Shown here: piece by piece, positions 8,407-17,532 of the stretch
Layout: each line of letters opens with the position of its first letter
Numbering within the stretch: the stretch's first letter is position 1
Source: Bacillus changyiensis
GTDB taxonomy: Bacteria; Bacillota; Bacilli; Bacillales; Bacillaceae
NCBI RefSeq assembly: GCF_027706145.1
Contig: NZ_JAQFWW010000007.1
Coordinates: 1-64,000 of the forward strand
Length of the DNA stretch: 64,000 bases
Direction of reading: 5' to 3'
Translations under genes and position numbers: made by a program
Notes under the pieces: generated by a model
What the model saw: only the letters and a program-made list of their open reading frames with translations
Told to the model about the DNA's origin: nothing
The model's database searches: none

Positions 8407-9330
8407 TTACAAACTGATGGTATCGCCATTAATTAATCTGAAAAAATAGTCCTCAAGTGACGTAAACTTTTTATTTATCAATTCTATTTCTACATCATTC
8501 AATACCAAAGCTTTTGAAATAGCTGTTTGAGAGACTTCAGCATCATAAATTCGGATTGTTTTATCATTTAATATTTTAAAATTAGTCATGTGAAGCTCGT
8601 TTTCAAGCACAAAGCAAGCCTTTAGTTGATTTGTGGTTACAAGCTCAATATATTCTGTGTTCTGTTCCCTGACGTTTTCCATTGATACTTCCTTAATAAG
8701 CCTGCCACCCTTTATGACTCCGATTGTATCCGCAACTTGTTCGATTTCGCTTAGGATGTGGGTAGAAATCAGCAATGTCATCCCATACTCTTTGCTAAGC
8801 ACTTGAAATAAGTTCCTGATCTCTTTGATTCCAACAGGATCAAGACCGTTAGTCGGTTCATCTAATACCAGCAAATCAGGCTTAGTGAGAATCGCTCGTG
8901 CAATTCCAAGGCGTTGCTTCATACCAAGCGAAAACGTTTTGACTGGCTTACTATCAATATTTTTTAAATTGACCATGTCCAGCACTTCATAAATCTTCGT
9001 TTTATTGTGATATCCCATATACTCGCAGTGAAGATTTAAATTTTCTAAAGCTGTCAGATTTTCATAAAAAATCGGGTACTCAATCATACTGCCAATATGG
9101 CCGAGAATCTTATATGATGTATTTGTCAGCTTATGTCCAAGGATATTGATTTCACCGCTTGTCGGTTTTATGAGACCCATTAGCATCTTCATGATGGTCG
9201 TTTTTCCAGCTCCGTTCGGGCCAAGAAAACCGTAGATTTCCCCTTTTCGTATATGCATGCATACATTGGAGACAACTTCTTTTCCTTGGAATGTTTTGGT
9301 TAGCCCGTTTATTTGTACGATGTAAGTCAA
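8407..9330 (-). CDS. ycbN: ABC transporter ATP-binding protein (YcbN/BcrA-like)
   Basis: 307 aa. Walker A GPNGAGKTT (about residue 38), Q-loop region, signature SLGMKQRLGIARA, Walker B LLVLDEPTNGLDP and H-loop STHIL are all intact. A C-terminal extension of about 90 residues is typical of BcrA-type ATPases. The start is taken as TTG at 9330: GGAG lies 8 nt upstream of it, but only 2 nt from the ATG at 9336. Energises the YcbO-like permease. Confidence 0.85.
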   Translation of the reverse strand: MTYIVQINGLTKTFQGKEVVSNVCMHIRKGEIYGFLGPNGAGKTTIMKMLMGLIKPTSGEINILGHKLTNTSYKILGHIGSMIEYPIFYENLTALENLNLHCEYMGYHNKTKIYEVLDMVNLKNIDSKPVKTFSLGMKQRLGIARAILTKPDLLVLDEPTNGLDPVGIKEIRNLFQVLSKEYGMTLLISTHILSEIEQVADTIGVIKGGRLIKEVSMENVREQNTEYIELVTTNQLKACFVLENELHMTNFKILNDKTIRIYDAEVSQTAISKALVLNDVEIELINKKFTSLEDYFFRLINGDTISL

Positions 9331-9426
9331 AACCATCTCTCCTTTCCTGTCTCTTGTTTACGATTCTATTTTAGCGGTTGATACTGTCTTTTTTATGTCT
9401 CGTTTCTTAAGAAATTCTTACGTTTG

Positions 9427-10365
9427 CTAGTAAGTTGTCCGTTTTAATTTGATAGAAAAAGCTGTCCGTTCATATGCCTTGCTTTTGAGAGAGATTTCCC
9501 CTCCCATTTTCTCAACAAGTCTTTTTGTAATCGTTAAGCCAAGTCCGCTTCCTTGGAACGCTTTATTTCTTGATTCCTCAAGGGTGTAAAGTCTTTCAAA
9601 TACCCTTTGTTGATCATACTCACTGATCCCTTTTCCACGATCCCATACGGTGATCACGATATGCCTTTCTCCATATGACAGCGACAATCCAATGAGCTGA
9701 CCATCTGCACCATACCGAACCGCATTTGCTAAAAGATTTTGAAGAACTCTGTTCAACGCTTCTTCATTTCCATGCACATATAACGGTCTGTCAGGAATAT
9801 CAATGACTGCTTGATAACCTTTTGTCTGAATAACATCATAGTATTGTAAAATATTTTTTTTACATACTTCATTAATATGTATTTTACTGATTGGAATTTG
9901 TTTATCATCTGACTCTAGCTTAGCCAAATCAAAAAATGAATTCATCAAGTGAATAATTTCACATGTTTTTTGATGGAGCTTTTCCAGTAGCCTTGCCTGC
10001 TCCTTACTATTCAAATCTGCTGAATCACTTTGGATCGCCTCGATATAGCCAAGAACAACAGTAAGCGGTGTTTTGATATCATGAGACATATTCGTCAGCA
10101 TTCGTTTCATTGATTGCTCTGTTCTTATAAATCTGGCCGAAATATGTTGATGATCCTCAGCCAAAAGGTTGATTTGCACGAGCAAAGCTCGCAATACTTT
10201 ATCATCCGTTCCCAGTAAAATTTGATCCGTTGAATGTCCTTCCAGCCTCGTTTTCAACTGTTCTGATACATACCTTAAGTTATCGTCTCGTTTGTTTTTC
10301 ATTTTATATTGAATAAAATTGAAAGATACCAAAACGATGATAATACCAATCCATACCATTGTCAT
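9427..10365 (-). CDS. ycbM: sensor histidine kinase (YcbM-like)
   Basis: 312 aa. One N-terminal membrane helix (residues 3-20) and almost no extracellular part, then HisKA with MSHDIKTPL and HATPase_c with DRGKGI and GSGLGLTITK. Kinases with such short input regions ('intramembrane-sensing') often respond to cell-envelope stress or through a partner ABC transporter, which is encoded directly downstream. GGGGAG lies 9 nt before ATG 10365, and the start is immediately after the response-regulator stop. There is a 90-bp gap before the ATPase gene. Confidence 0.85.
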   Translation of the reverse strand: MTMVWIGIIIVLVSFNFIQYKMKNKRDDNLRYVSEQLKTRLEGHSTDQILLGTDDKVLRALLVQINLLAEDHQHISARFIRTEQSMKRMLTNMSHDIKTPLTVVLGYIEAIQSDSADLNSKEQARLLEKLHQKTCEIIHLMNSFFDLAKLESDDKQIPISKIHINEVCKKNILQYYDVIQTKGYQAVIDIPDRPLYVHGNEEALNRVLQNLLANAVRYGADGQLIGLSLSYGERHIVITVWDRGKGISEYDQQRVFERLYTLEESRNKAFQGSGLGLTITKRLVEKMGGEISLKSKAYERTAFSIKLKRTTY

Positions 10366-10366
10366 T

Positions 10367-11059
10367 CTAAAATTCTCCCCATTTATAACCGATGCCCCAA
10401 AGTGTTTTTATATACTGTGGAGAAGAAGGGTCATCTTCTATCTTTTCTCTAAGACGCCGCATATGAACGTTAATAATATTTTGATCGTCAAAGTAGTCAT
10501 CATTCCACACTGACCGATAAATTTGTTCTTTTGTAAATACCTTTTTTTGGTTTGTCGCAAATAACTTAAGTAACTTCCATTCAGTTGACGTCAACTGAAG
10601 TGGTTTCCCATTTTTAAGTACGGATACATTTTCTATATCAATTGTCAGATCATGAACTTGTAATACCTTTTCCTCAGCCGGTTCACTGCTCGAATATTGT
10701 GTCGCCCGCCGAATTGCAGCTTTTATTCTCGCTGTCAGCTCGATCATCGAAAACGGTTTGGCAATATAGTCATCCGCACCGAATCCTAATCCTAACGCTT
10801 TTTCTACATCACCATCTTTTGCAGAAATAATTAAGACCGGGATATTGCTCTGTTCGCGGATTAATTTTAGAAAATCAATGCCGTTGAGCTTTGGTAGCAT
10901 GACATCCAGCAAGATCAAATCATAAGAATCTTGATGAAATAGCCGAATACCCTCTTCTCCGTCAAAAGCATGTTCGACCTGAAAATCTTCTTTTGTTAAA
11001 TAATGATGAATCACTTCACTGATCGAATGGTCATCTTCAACTAATAATATGCGCTGCAT
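10367..11059 (-). CDS. ycbL: OmpR-family response regulator (YcbL-like)
   Basis: 230 aa. Receiver domain (1-115) with acidic pair EDD near the N-terminus, phospho-acceptor Asp in LILLDVMLP, and Lys in IAKPF. A C-terminal winged helix (about 130-228) has the OmpR pattern LTSTEWKLLKLF and DDQNIINVHMRRLREKI. First gene of the operon. ATG 11059 (behind GGGTGA) is preferred over a TTG four codons earlier. Partner of the adjacent kinase; likely controls the downstream ABC genes. Confidence 0.88.
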   Translation of the reverse strand: MQRILLVEDDHSISEVIHHYLTKEDFQVEHAFDGEEGIRLFHQDSYDLILLDVMLPKLNGIDFLKLIREQSNIPVLIISAKDGDVEKALGLGFGADDYIAKPFSMIELTARIKAAIRRATQYSSSEPAEEKVLQVHDLTIDIENVSVLKNGKPLQLTSTEWKLLKLFATNQKKVFTKEQIYRSVWNDDYFDDQNIINVHMRRLREKIEDDPSSPQYIKTLWGIGYKWGEF

Positions 11060-11337
11060 CTCGTCACCCAATTTTATAAAATATAAAACTACTGATCCTT
11101 ACATTTATTATAATTTAAAAACATCGTCTTTTCACAAGGATATTTAGCAAAGATATTGCTCAGTTGTTATTTAAGCTTTTGTCCTTATTAAACCTTCCTT
11201 CCCGAGTCCTCTCAGCAAATCACTGTTACTGACTAGGGAAAATTGTGATTGATTACGAGTCATGTCATACTAGCATCTGTAACGTATAGCACAACCCCTG
11301 TTGTTCATTGACAGAGTAAAATACAAACTAAAAAATA

Positions 11338-11377
11338 GGCTGAAGACAACTAAGTCCTTCAACCTTGAGCTTCAGCC
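11338..11377 (-). terminator. terminator of phoD-tatAd-tatCd
   Basis: On the minus strand GGCTGAAG pairs with CTTCAGCC, followed by TATTTTTTAG. The first arm lies inside the end of tatCd. Confidence 0.75.
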
Positions 11378-12093
11378 CCTACCTTACTGGCCATTTTTTT
11401 TCTGTATATAAAAGTTGATAAAGAAATACTGAATTCATATAGTACAAGCAGTGGCACGATCACCAACACATCTGAAATAAAATCGGGGGGCGTGATCACG
11501 ACTGATATCACGATCAACACAAAGTAAGCTATCTTTCTCATCTTGGCAAGTCTTGCAGGATTGAGAATGCCCAAACTCGTTAAAAACATGACGACAAGGG
11601 GCATTTCAAATAAAAAGCCAAATGGCAAAGTTAAGTTGAGCATAAAACGAAAATAATGCTGCGCTGTAAATATCGTTTGAAAATGGCCCGCGGAAAGACT
11701 AATTAAAAACTGAAGGACTAACGGAAACAAGATAAAGTAACCAAACAAGATTCCTAAAATAAATGAGATAAATAAACCGGGAATATAAAAAAGCGCTACC
11801 CTTCGTTCAACTTGGGTCAGTGCAGGTGCTACAAACTGCCAGGTTTGAAAAGCAGCCACAGGTATCGTTGTTGCAATTGCCAAAACCCCTGAAATCATCA
11901 TATAGACCCATAAAATATCACCTGGTCCCAGTACAGCCAGTTTAGAGTCAAAATCTCTGCTCAACCAGTCATAAATGTCCTGAACAAATATAAAACCGAC
12001 AATCAAAAACAAGATGAAAGTGAGAAGAGTTTTAATGATCCTGCGACGCAGCTCTTCTAAATGACCAAGCAAATGAGTTTCTCTGCTTTTCAT
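11359..12093 (-). CDS. tatCd: twin-arginine translocase subunit TatC
   Basis: 244 aa with about six membrane helices. The N-terminal cytoplasmic signature HLEELRRRIIKTLL, which contributes to twin-arginine signal recognition, is present, as is the conserved LFEMPLVVMFLT near helix 4. With TatAd it forms the minimal Gram-positive Tat translocase. It is third in phoD-tatAd-tatCd, the B. subtilis arrangement in which TatAdCd is dedicated to PhoD export. The terminator begins within its 3' end. Confidence 0.93.
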   Translation of the reverse strand: MKSRETHLLGHLEELRRRIIKTLLTFILFLIVGFIFVQDIYDWLSRDFDSKLAVLGPGDILWVYMMISGVLAIATTIPVAAFQTWQFVAPALTQVERRVALFYIPGLFISFILGILFGYFILFPLVLQFLISLSAGHFQTIFTAQHYFRFMLNLTLPFGFLFEMPLVVMFLTSLGILNPARLAKMRKIAYFVLIVISVVITPPDFISDVLVIVPLLVLYEFSISLSTFIYRKKMASKVGAEAQG

Positions 12094-12118
12094 GTCACTG
12101 CCCTCGCTTTCTTTAAAG

Positions 12119-12144
12119 AAGCAGACGGGTTTCCCCGTCCGCTT
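12119..12144 (-). terminator. intercistronic hairpin between tatAd and tatCd
   Basis: Minus-strand stem AAGCGGACGGG/CCCGTCTGCTT (one mismatch) closed by a GAAA-type loop and followed by TCTTT. It could be a partial terminator or RNA-processing element tuning TatA above TatC. Confidence 0.5.
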
Positions 12145-12147
12145 GAA

Positions 12148-12354
12148 TTATTGTGCGGATTGATCATGTTTTTTTTTCAGATCTAGCTCTGGTTCATGAT
12201 CATTTGATGACACTAACGATTTTGTCGCACTTTTAAATTCGGTCAATGTTTTGCCAAATGCTCGTCCGACCTCAGGAAGTTTTGAAGGGCCAAAAATGAT
12301 CAGCGCAATCACAAGCACTAATATGAGCCCTGGAATTCCGATATTTGAAAACAT
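12148..12354 (-). CDS. tatAd: twin-arginine translocase pore subunit TatA
   Basis: 68 aa. One N-terminal membrane helix, the conserved [17 protein letters not shown] hinge and amphipathic helix, and a short charged tail, exactly the TatA plan. Bifunctional TatA/TatB in Gram-positives. Sits between phoD and tatCd with AAAGGATGA upstream of the start. Confidence 0.93.
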   Translation of the reverse strand: MFSNIGIPGLILVLVIALIIFGPSKLPEVGRAFGKTLTEFKSATKSLVSSNDHEPELDLKKKHDQSAQ

Positions 12355-12375
12355 CTACAAATCATCCTTTCATCA

Positions 12376-14124
12376 TTATTTAGTGACTTTTTTTTGCAGT
12401 TTCATTTGTTTTTGATGTGCTTTTGTGTGTGCAGTGAAACGATCCTCTTCAACCTCATTAGATTTTTTCACGCCGCCCTGCACAACATTTGCAGATGTCC
12501 GCTTGATCCCTGTGTCATCTTTATGATAGACATATGAAGCCCTTGTACAAATGGCAGCACCATGCTCTGTCACAAATGGAATCACGCGATAGTCGGTTCG
12601 CCATTCGTCAGGCGTTACTGTACAACGAACATAACCGCGGTAATCATTAAAGAATTGGATATGTGGATTTTGAGATAAAATCCGATCCGTATCCGCTCTT
12701 TTATCAGCACCGTTTCCCCCTGAAGTGATTGATGTTCCGACAAATTCTGCTCCAAAAATATCTGATTTTGGATTGTCAAAATCAGTATGTAGATTAGAGG
12801 CCCAACTTGCATGAACATCCCCGGTCAACACAATGATATTGTTTAGATGTTTAGCTTTAGCTAAATCGATAATCCGCTGACGCTGCGCCGGATAACCATC
12901 CCAAGAATCCATACTGTAAATTGGCGCAGACTTTGTCCCAAAATTCCATCTTGCAAAGAAAATTTGCTGAGCTAAGACATTCCATTTCGCTTTTGAACGG
13001 CTCAAGTTGTTAAACAGCCATGCCTCTTGGTTGGCGCCAAGGAGTGTTCGCTTTGGATCATTTGATTCATCAGAAGGCGGCTTATTACCATCTCCATTTG
13101 CCTGGTCATCACGGTATTGCCGTGTATCCAACACATTGAAATCGGCTAGCTGACCAAAAGAAAAATTCCGGTATAATTGCATATCAGGACCTTTCGGCAG
13201 TGATTTACGGCGAAGCGGCATATGCTCATAATAGGCTTGATATGCAGCAGCCCGCCGCTTGACAAATGCTTTGACAGACTGACCTTTTTCTGGAATAAGA
13301 TTTGCATAATTGTTTTCTACTTCATGATCATCCCAAGTGACAACCCATGGGAACTTGGCATGAGCAGCTTTTAAATTTGGGTCAGTACGATATTGAGCAT
13401 GACGATTACGGTAATCATAAAGAGAGGTGATTTCTGCACTATTATGTGTTCTGACATTTCCTGTTCTTGACATATACTCATTTGGACCGTATTCATATAT
13501 ATAGTCTCCTAGATGAAAAACAAGGTCGAGGTTTTCTTTTGCCATATGATGATAGGCTGTGTAGTAACCATGCTCATACTGCTGGCACGAAGCAAACGCA
13601 AACGTTAATTTTGCGATATTTGCTCCAGGTGATGGAAGCGTTTTTGTTTTTCCTACAGGACTCAGCTGGTTCCCACATTTAAAGCGGTAATAGTACACAT
13701 GATTAGGCTTTAAGCCATGCACTTCAGCATGGACAGAGTGAGCTAGGTGTGGTGTTGCTTTCTCTTTGCCCCGTTTGACAACATGGCGGAAATGTTGATC
13801 TTTTGCAATCTCCCAATTCACATAGACAGCCTCGTTCGACATGCCGCCTCCATTAAGCGGATCAGGTGCCAATCTTGTCCATAATACAACACTATTTGAA
13901 AGTGGATCACCTGAAGCAACCCCAAGTGTGAAAGGATAGTCAGAAAATCTCGGTGCTGCATTGACTTCCATTGCCCCCATCGATTGTGCAACTGCTAGTC
14001 CAAGTGAAAGTCCAGCAATTTTGCCCGCTCCTCGAATAAAGCGGCGGCGGTCAAATGTATTGCCTTTCAAACTCTCCTCATCCAACTTCTTCATCCATTC
14101 CTCAAATTGCCCTTCATGTGTCAT
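12376..14124 (-). CDS. phoD: PhoD alkaline phosphodiesterase/phosphatase, Tat-exported
   Basis: 582 aa from ATG 14124, set by AGGGGGT eight nt upstream; the longer frame has no ribosome-binding site. An unusually long twin-arginine signal peptide carries DRRRFIRGAGK (about 25-35), a hydrophobic stretch and NAAPRF cleavage region. The PhoD metal-site motifs are visible: FHLGDYIYEYG, VTWDDHEVENNYA and VLTGDVHASW. In B. subtilis the secreted enzyme degrades wall teichoic acid during phosphate starvation. First gene of phoD-tatAd-tatCd, behind a recognisable Pho box. Confidence 0.94.
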   Translation of the reverse strand: MTHEGQFEEWMKKLDEESLKGNTFDRRRFIRGAGKIAGLSLGLAVAQSMGAMEVNAAPRFSDYPFTLGVASGDPLSNSVVLWTRLAPDPLNGGGMSNEAVYVNWEIAKDQHFRHVVKRGKEKATPHLAHSVHAEVHGLKPNHVYYYRFKCGNQLSPVGKTKTLPSPGANIAKLTFAFASCQQYEHGYYTAYHHMAKENLDLVFHLGDYIYEYGPNEYMSRTGNVRTHNSAEITSLYDYRNRHAQYRTDPNLKAAHAKFPWVVTWDDHEVENNYANLIPEKGQSVKAFVKRRAAAYQAYYEHMPLRRKSLPKGPDMQLYRNFSFGQLADFNVLDTRQYRDDQANGDGNKPPSDESNDPKRTLLGANQEAWLFNNLSRSKAKWNVLAQQIFFARWNFGTKSAPIYSMDSWDGYPAQRQRIIDLAKAKHLNNIIVLTGDVHASWASNLHTDFDNPKSDIFGAEFVGTSITSGGNGADKRADTDRILSQNPHIQFFNDYRGYVRCTVTPDEWRTDYRVIPFVTEHGAAICTRASYVYHKDDTGIKRTSANVVQGGVKKSNEVEEDRFTAHTKAHQKQMKLQKKVTK

Positions 14125-14158
14125 TCGATTACCCCCTATCAAATGATTGATCGATTCT

Positions 14159-14200
14159 ATTATAGAATACATTTATTAACATTCTGTAAAGCTTTGTTAA
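14159..14200 (-). promoter_or_regulatory. PhoP-dependent promoter: Pho box and -10
   Basis: On the minus strand TTAACA (14195-14200), TTTACA (14185-14190) and TTAATA (14174-14179) recur at about 10-11 bp intervals, the TTAACA-like repeat bound by PhoP. TATAAT follows at 14159-14164, with no good -35. This fits PhoP activation of phoD. Confidence 0.7.
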
Positions 14201-14444
14201 CCAAAAATCAGAACGATCAAGCCTTATGTTGAAGTAGATGTCGAATATTGTCAGAACTGAATCTCTTACCCTATGATTTCGACAATAAGCGAGGCCCTCT
14301 CTCACAGCTATTTTCCTAGTTTTCTTCACAATTTCTTCATGGTAAAATAAAGAAACCAACCGATAGAAAGGAATGAATGATGCACAGATAGATCATGGTC
14401 TTCTCACAATCATTTTTTCAATCAACCTATTAGGAGGTAAGACC

Positions 14445-14984
14445 GTGGAAACACTTCATTCAAACAGATTAATGTTAAGAAAAATGCAACTGGAAGATGC
14501 GGAGATTCTTTATCATTATTGGTCAGACCGTGATGTCACCAAATATATGAATATCTCGCCTTTTCAAAACACAGACCAAGCGAAAGCTATGATTCAAATG
14601 ATCAATGAGTTAAGTCTAGAAGGTAAAGCAAACCGGTTCTCAATCGTATTAACAGAGACAAATGAAGTCATCGGTACATGCGGATTTAATATGATTGACA
14701 ATGAAAATATGAGAGCCGAAATCGGGTATGATTTGGGTAGGAGCCACTGGGGGAAAGGCTTTGCTTCCGAAGCAGTCAGAACACTGATCCACCATGGTTT
14801 TACAAAGATGGGACTTAACCGGATCGAAGCGAAAGTTGAACCTGAAAACGCACCATCAATTAAATTACTTGAACACCTGTCCTTTCAAAAAGAAGGCCTT
14901 TTAAGAGAGTATGAGAAAGCAAAAGGAGTTTTGATTGATGTGTATATGTTCTCACTATTAAAAAAAGATTGGATTAATAAGTGA
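14445..14984 (+). CDS. GNAT acetyltransferase, RimJ/RimL type
   Basis: 179 aa from GTG 14445, which follows TAGGAGGT by 7 nt; the upstream frame has no ribosome-binding site. It opens LHSNRLMLRKMQLEDAEILY and has the acetyl-CoA motif region YDLGRSHWGKGFASEAVRTL and NAPSIKLLEHLSFQKEG, both typical of ribosomal-protein N-acetyltransferase-like GNATs. Substrate unknown. Monocistronic with a strong terminator. Confidence 0.85.
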   Translation: METLHSNRLMLRKMQLEDAEILYHYWSDRDVTKYMNISPFQNTDQAKAMIQMINELSLEGKANRFSIVLTETNEVIGTCGFNMIDNENMRAEIGYDLGRSHWGKGFASEAVRTLIHHGFTKMGLNRIEAKVEPENAPSIKLLEHLSFQKEGLLREYEKAKGVLIDVYMFSLLKKDWINK

Positions 14985-14996
14985 CAATTGCAAATA

Positions 14997-15027
14997 AAAA
15001 TAGCAGGTTTTTTGAGCCTGCTATTTT
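14997..15027. terminator. bidirectional terminator
   Basis: Stem AAAATAGCAGG/CCTGCTATTTT between convergent genes. Confidence 0.8.
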
Positions 15028-15040
15028 CCCAGTTTAAACA

Positions 15041-15502
15041 TCAATTATTTTCTTTCATTTTAATATTCGCTGTTTGTTCACGATGTCCGTCAGTCCATTT
15101 GATTTGCACTGTTAAATCATGATTCTTTATCTCATCTTCAGGAATAAAGTCAAAAGTGGAAATATGATCGGGTTTGCTTCCGCCCCCGTCTAGTTCCTCT
15201 CCTGTATAGTCTGAAAGCTCGTAGTCTTCCCCATCCCTGTACATTTTTCCGTCAACTTTTAAAATGATTTTTTTTACAATTGTTTTCTTCTCTTCTTCTT
15301 TATGACCTTGCCAATATACATCAAGATATTCATTAGGTCCTATCGACGTTTTATCACTTTTTGTCATCATGACTTTCCAAGTTCCGTCTTCGCTTGCACC
15401 TTCAAACAAGGGCTTATTTTGATGTGAGTAGATGATATAGCTACCTAGCAGCAAAATAAAAAGAAGAATAGGGGTAAAAAATATGAGCAACCTTTTTTTC
15501 AT
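15041..15502 (-). CDS. membrane-anchored hypothetical protein
   Basis: 153 aa from ATG 15502 (AAAGGTG nine nt upstream); a longer frame runs into the upstream gene and is rejected. One N-terminal hydrophobic helix (about 4-24) and a hydrophilic outside domain of beta-rich appearance with KIILKVDGKMYRDGEDYEL. No lipobox cysteine and no recognised family. It follows the VWA protein gene by 20 bp and is probably co-transcribed with it. Confidence 0.65.
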   Translation of the reverse strand: MKKRLLIFFTPILLFILLLGSYIIYSHQNKPLFEGASEDGTWKVMMTKSDKTSIGPNEYLDVYWQGHKEEEKKTIVKKIILKVDGKMYRDGEDYELSDYTGEELDGGGSKPDHISTFDFIPEDEIKNHDLTVQIKWTDGHREQTANIKMKENN

Positions 15503-15522
15503 AAACCATGCACCTTTAACGT

Positions 15523-16245
15523 TTATTTTCCAAACAACCTGCTGAAAAACCCTTTTTTCGGCTGGGAGACCGGAGCAACTTCTGCTAAAATCCCTGCTTG
15601 TTTTGCTTCTGATAACCAATTTGGGAATTCTCGCAAAATCGCATTATACAATTCATCATCAGAAATTTTCTCAATATCTTCAATTTGTAAAAAGCCAGCA
15701 TTGTCTAAATAACGGTTGTCCAATGTATCTAGTTTTTTGAGAAAATCAAAGTTTCCATTACCGATTCCGATGAATTGCCAAAACAACGGCTTATCTGATG
15801 AGCTTTCAATAATCGACTTAATTGACTTTTTGCAGCCTCCATCATTGATAAAAATGATAAATGCAGGATATGGACTTTGTTCTTCTGCTAAGTATTTTTT
15901 TAAAACATCTTCCATGACTGGCAACTCATTATTTCTTCCAAATTTATGGACACCATCATTTTCAATGATTTCCCGGTTTACATACCCAGAAAAATCTTTT
16001 TCTGTGACTGACGTTAATCGTGAAAATTCGTTATCATATACCCAAACATCAAGCTGACCGTCATCATCAAAGCGGTCGGCGACAGCCAGCATTCTTTCAA
16101 CTGTCTTCTGAACGGTCCCATTTTTATATAACGATCTCATTGATCCTGTAATATCCAATACTAAGCCAACCCGAGCTGTCACTTTTGTTAATTGTTTTTT
16201 CTCAAGAACGATATCCAAACTTTTCTTTTGCAAATTGATAGACAT
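15523..16245 (-). CDS. VWA-domain protein, TerF/tellurite-resistance type
   Basis: 240 aa. Residues about 22-220 form a von Willebrand A-type domain with the metal-ion adhesion motif DITGSMRS and the later Asp in IFINDGG. The pattern LVLDITGSM, DGQLDVWVYDNEF and FWQFIGIGN is that of the C-terminal VWA part of TerF/YceD-neighbourhood proteins of bacterial stress (ter) clusters. A charged tail KKGFFSRLFGK closes it. Cytoplasmic. GGAGT precedes ATG. A possible ECF-sigma promoter lies upstream. Confidence 0.75.
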   Translation of the reverse strand: MSINLQKKSLDIVLEKKQLTKVTARVGLVLDITGSMRSLYKNGTVQKTVERMLAVADRFDDDGQLDVWVYDNEFSRLTSVTEKDFSGYVNREIIENDGVHKFGRNNELPVMEDVLKKYLAEEQSPYPAFIIFINDGGCKKSIKSIIESSSDKPLFWQFIGIGNGNFDFLKKLDTLDNRYLDNAGFLQIEDIEKISDDELYNAILREFPNWLSEAKQAGILAEVAPVSQPKKGFFSRLFGK

Positions 16246-16272
16246 AGATACAATACTCCTTTTTTATATCTT

Positions 16273-16299
16273 TACGTTTCAGGCTACTCAACGGTTTCA
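16273..16299 (-). promoter_or_regulatory. possible ECF-sigma (SigW/SigM-type) promoter
   Basis: On the minus strand TGAAAC (16294-16299) and CGTA (16273-16276) are 17 bp apart, close to the TGAAAC-N16/17-CGTA pattern of Bacillus ECF sigma factors. It lies 28 bp upstream of the VWA gene. Confidence 0.4.
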
Positions 16300-16372
16300 T
16301 TCCTAGCAATAGACAGTCATCTCTAGAAGCTTTACAATATCTTTTGACAGTTTATCAGAAATGAGGCTCCAC

Positions 16373-16777
16373 ATGATGATAAGAAAACGACTATTGTATG
16401 CCATATTAATGACTACAGTCATGGTAACTGGGATATTCTCAAGAAAGATGACACATCTCCTTCCTGATCTGGTCAATGCCTATTTAGGCGATGCGCTTTG
16501 GGCCCTCATGATGTTCTTCGGGTTTGGTTTTTTGCTTAAAAAATCGTCTACAAAGATTATTGCACTAACTGCACTGCTCTTTTGTTATACCATTGAATTC
16601 AGTCAGCTGTATCATGCTCCCTGGATTGACCAACTAAGAAACACGACCATTGGTGGTTTAGTCCTCGGATATGGTTTTTTATGGAGTGATTTACTTGCTT
16701 ATTTGCTCGGCATTGGAACAGGTGTCATCTGCGAACAGAAAATCATAAATAAAATATCCCATTTACGAAAAAACTAG
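16373..16777 (+). CDS. DUF2809-type membrane protein
   Basis: 134 aa from ATG 16373, six nt after GAGG. Four hydrophobic helices with conserved-looking FGFGFLLKK and TIEFSQLYHAPWIDQLRNTTIGGLVLGYGF, features of DUF2809 integral membrane proteins. Function unknown. It is followed after 32 bp by the YetF-type gene on the same strand. Confidence 0.65.
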   Translation: MMIRKRLLYAILMTTVMVTGIFSRKMTHLLPDLVNAYLGDALWALMMFFGFGFLLKKSSTKIIALTALLFCYTIEFSQLYHAPWIDQLRNTTIGGLVLGYGFLWSDLLAYLLGIGTGVICEQKIINKISHLRKN

Positions 16778-16809
16778 TTGGTAAGAAATATTTAAAAGGA
16801 CGAAAATGA

Positions 16810-17532
16810 ATGGAAACAGTGAAGGAAATCTTAATCGTATACGGCCGTATCATTACGATCTTACCGCTTTTATTAATCACCACTTTGTTTATGGGCAAAC
16901 GATCCATTGGAGAAATGCCCGTTTTCGATTTTTTAATTGTTATTTCATTAGGATCTATTGTTGGTGCAGACATAGCAGATCCGGAAATTCAACATCTACA
17001 TACCGCGCTGGCCATTATTGGTGTTGGTTTGTTACAAAAAACCGTATCAAAAATGATGATAAAAAGTCGCTTGCTTGGAAGGCTCATTACCTTTGAACCA
17101 ACCATCGTTATTAAGAATGGCACTTTCCTCAACAACAATTTGAAACGCATCAGATATTCGGCCGATAATATTTTACAATTACTTCGAGAAAAAGATATTT
17201 TTGATGTTAGGGTCGTTGAAATGGCGTTTGTTGAAGCAAATGGTAATTTAACGGTCTACAAAAAACCGAATCAATCTGAAGTAACCGCAGAAGATCTAGG
17301 TATTCAAAAAAAACCGGGAGGATTTTTCTACCCGGTGATCGTAGATGGCACAATGCATCACTCTGTTCTTCAACAATTAGGTTTAAGTGATGAATGGTTG
17401 AATAACAAACTACAATTAAAAGGCATTGGCCAATTGGATGACGTTTTTTTCGCTTCTGTCAATCAAAACCATGAACTGCATGTTTCCTTAAATCAGGAAA
17501 CGTCCAAAATTAAACCTGAACTGTTACATTAA
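16810..17532 (+). CDS. DUF421 / YetF-family membrane protein
   Basis: 240 aa. Three N-terminal membrane helices (about 8-80), including MGKRSIGEMPVFDFLIVISLG, the conserved family stretch. Two soluble domains follow, with IKNGTFLNNNLKRIRYSADN. Relatives in Bacillus (YetF, YdfS, YrbG and paralogues) are membrane proteins, some in the spore membrane. GGAC lies upstream. The stop overlaps that of the convergent PTS gene by four bases. Confidence 0.85.
   Translation: METVKEILIVYGRIITILPLLLITTLFMGKRSIGEMPVFDFLIVISLGSIVGADIADPEIQHLHTALAIIGVGLLQKTVSKMMIKSRLLGRLITFEPTIVIKNGTFLNNNLKRIRYSADNILQLLREKDIFDVRVVEMAFVEANGNLTVYKKPNQSEVTAEDLGIQKKPGGFFYPVIVDGTMHHSVLQQLGLSDEWLNNKLQLKGIGQLDDVFFASVNQNHELHVSLNQETSKIKPELLH

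Noticed and set aside
16806..17096. 96-codon frame inside the YetF-type gene
   Set aside because: Out-of-frame shadow of the DUF421 gene, with codon content unlike a protein.
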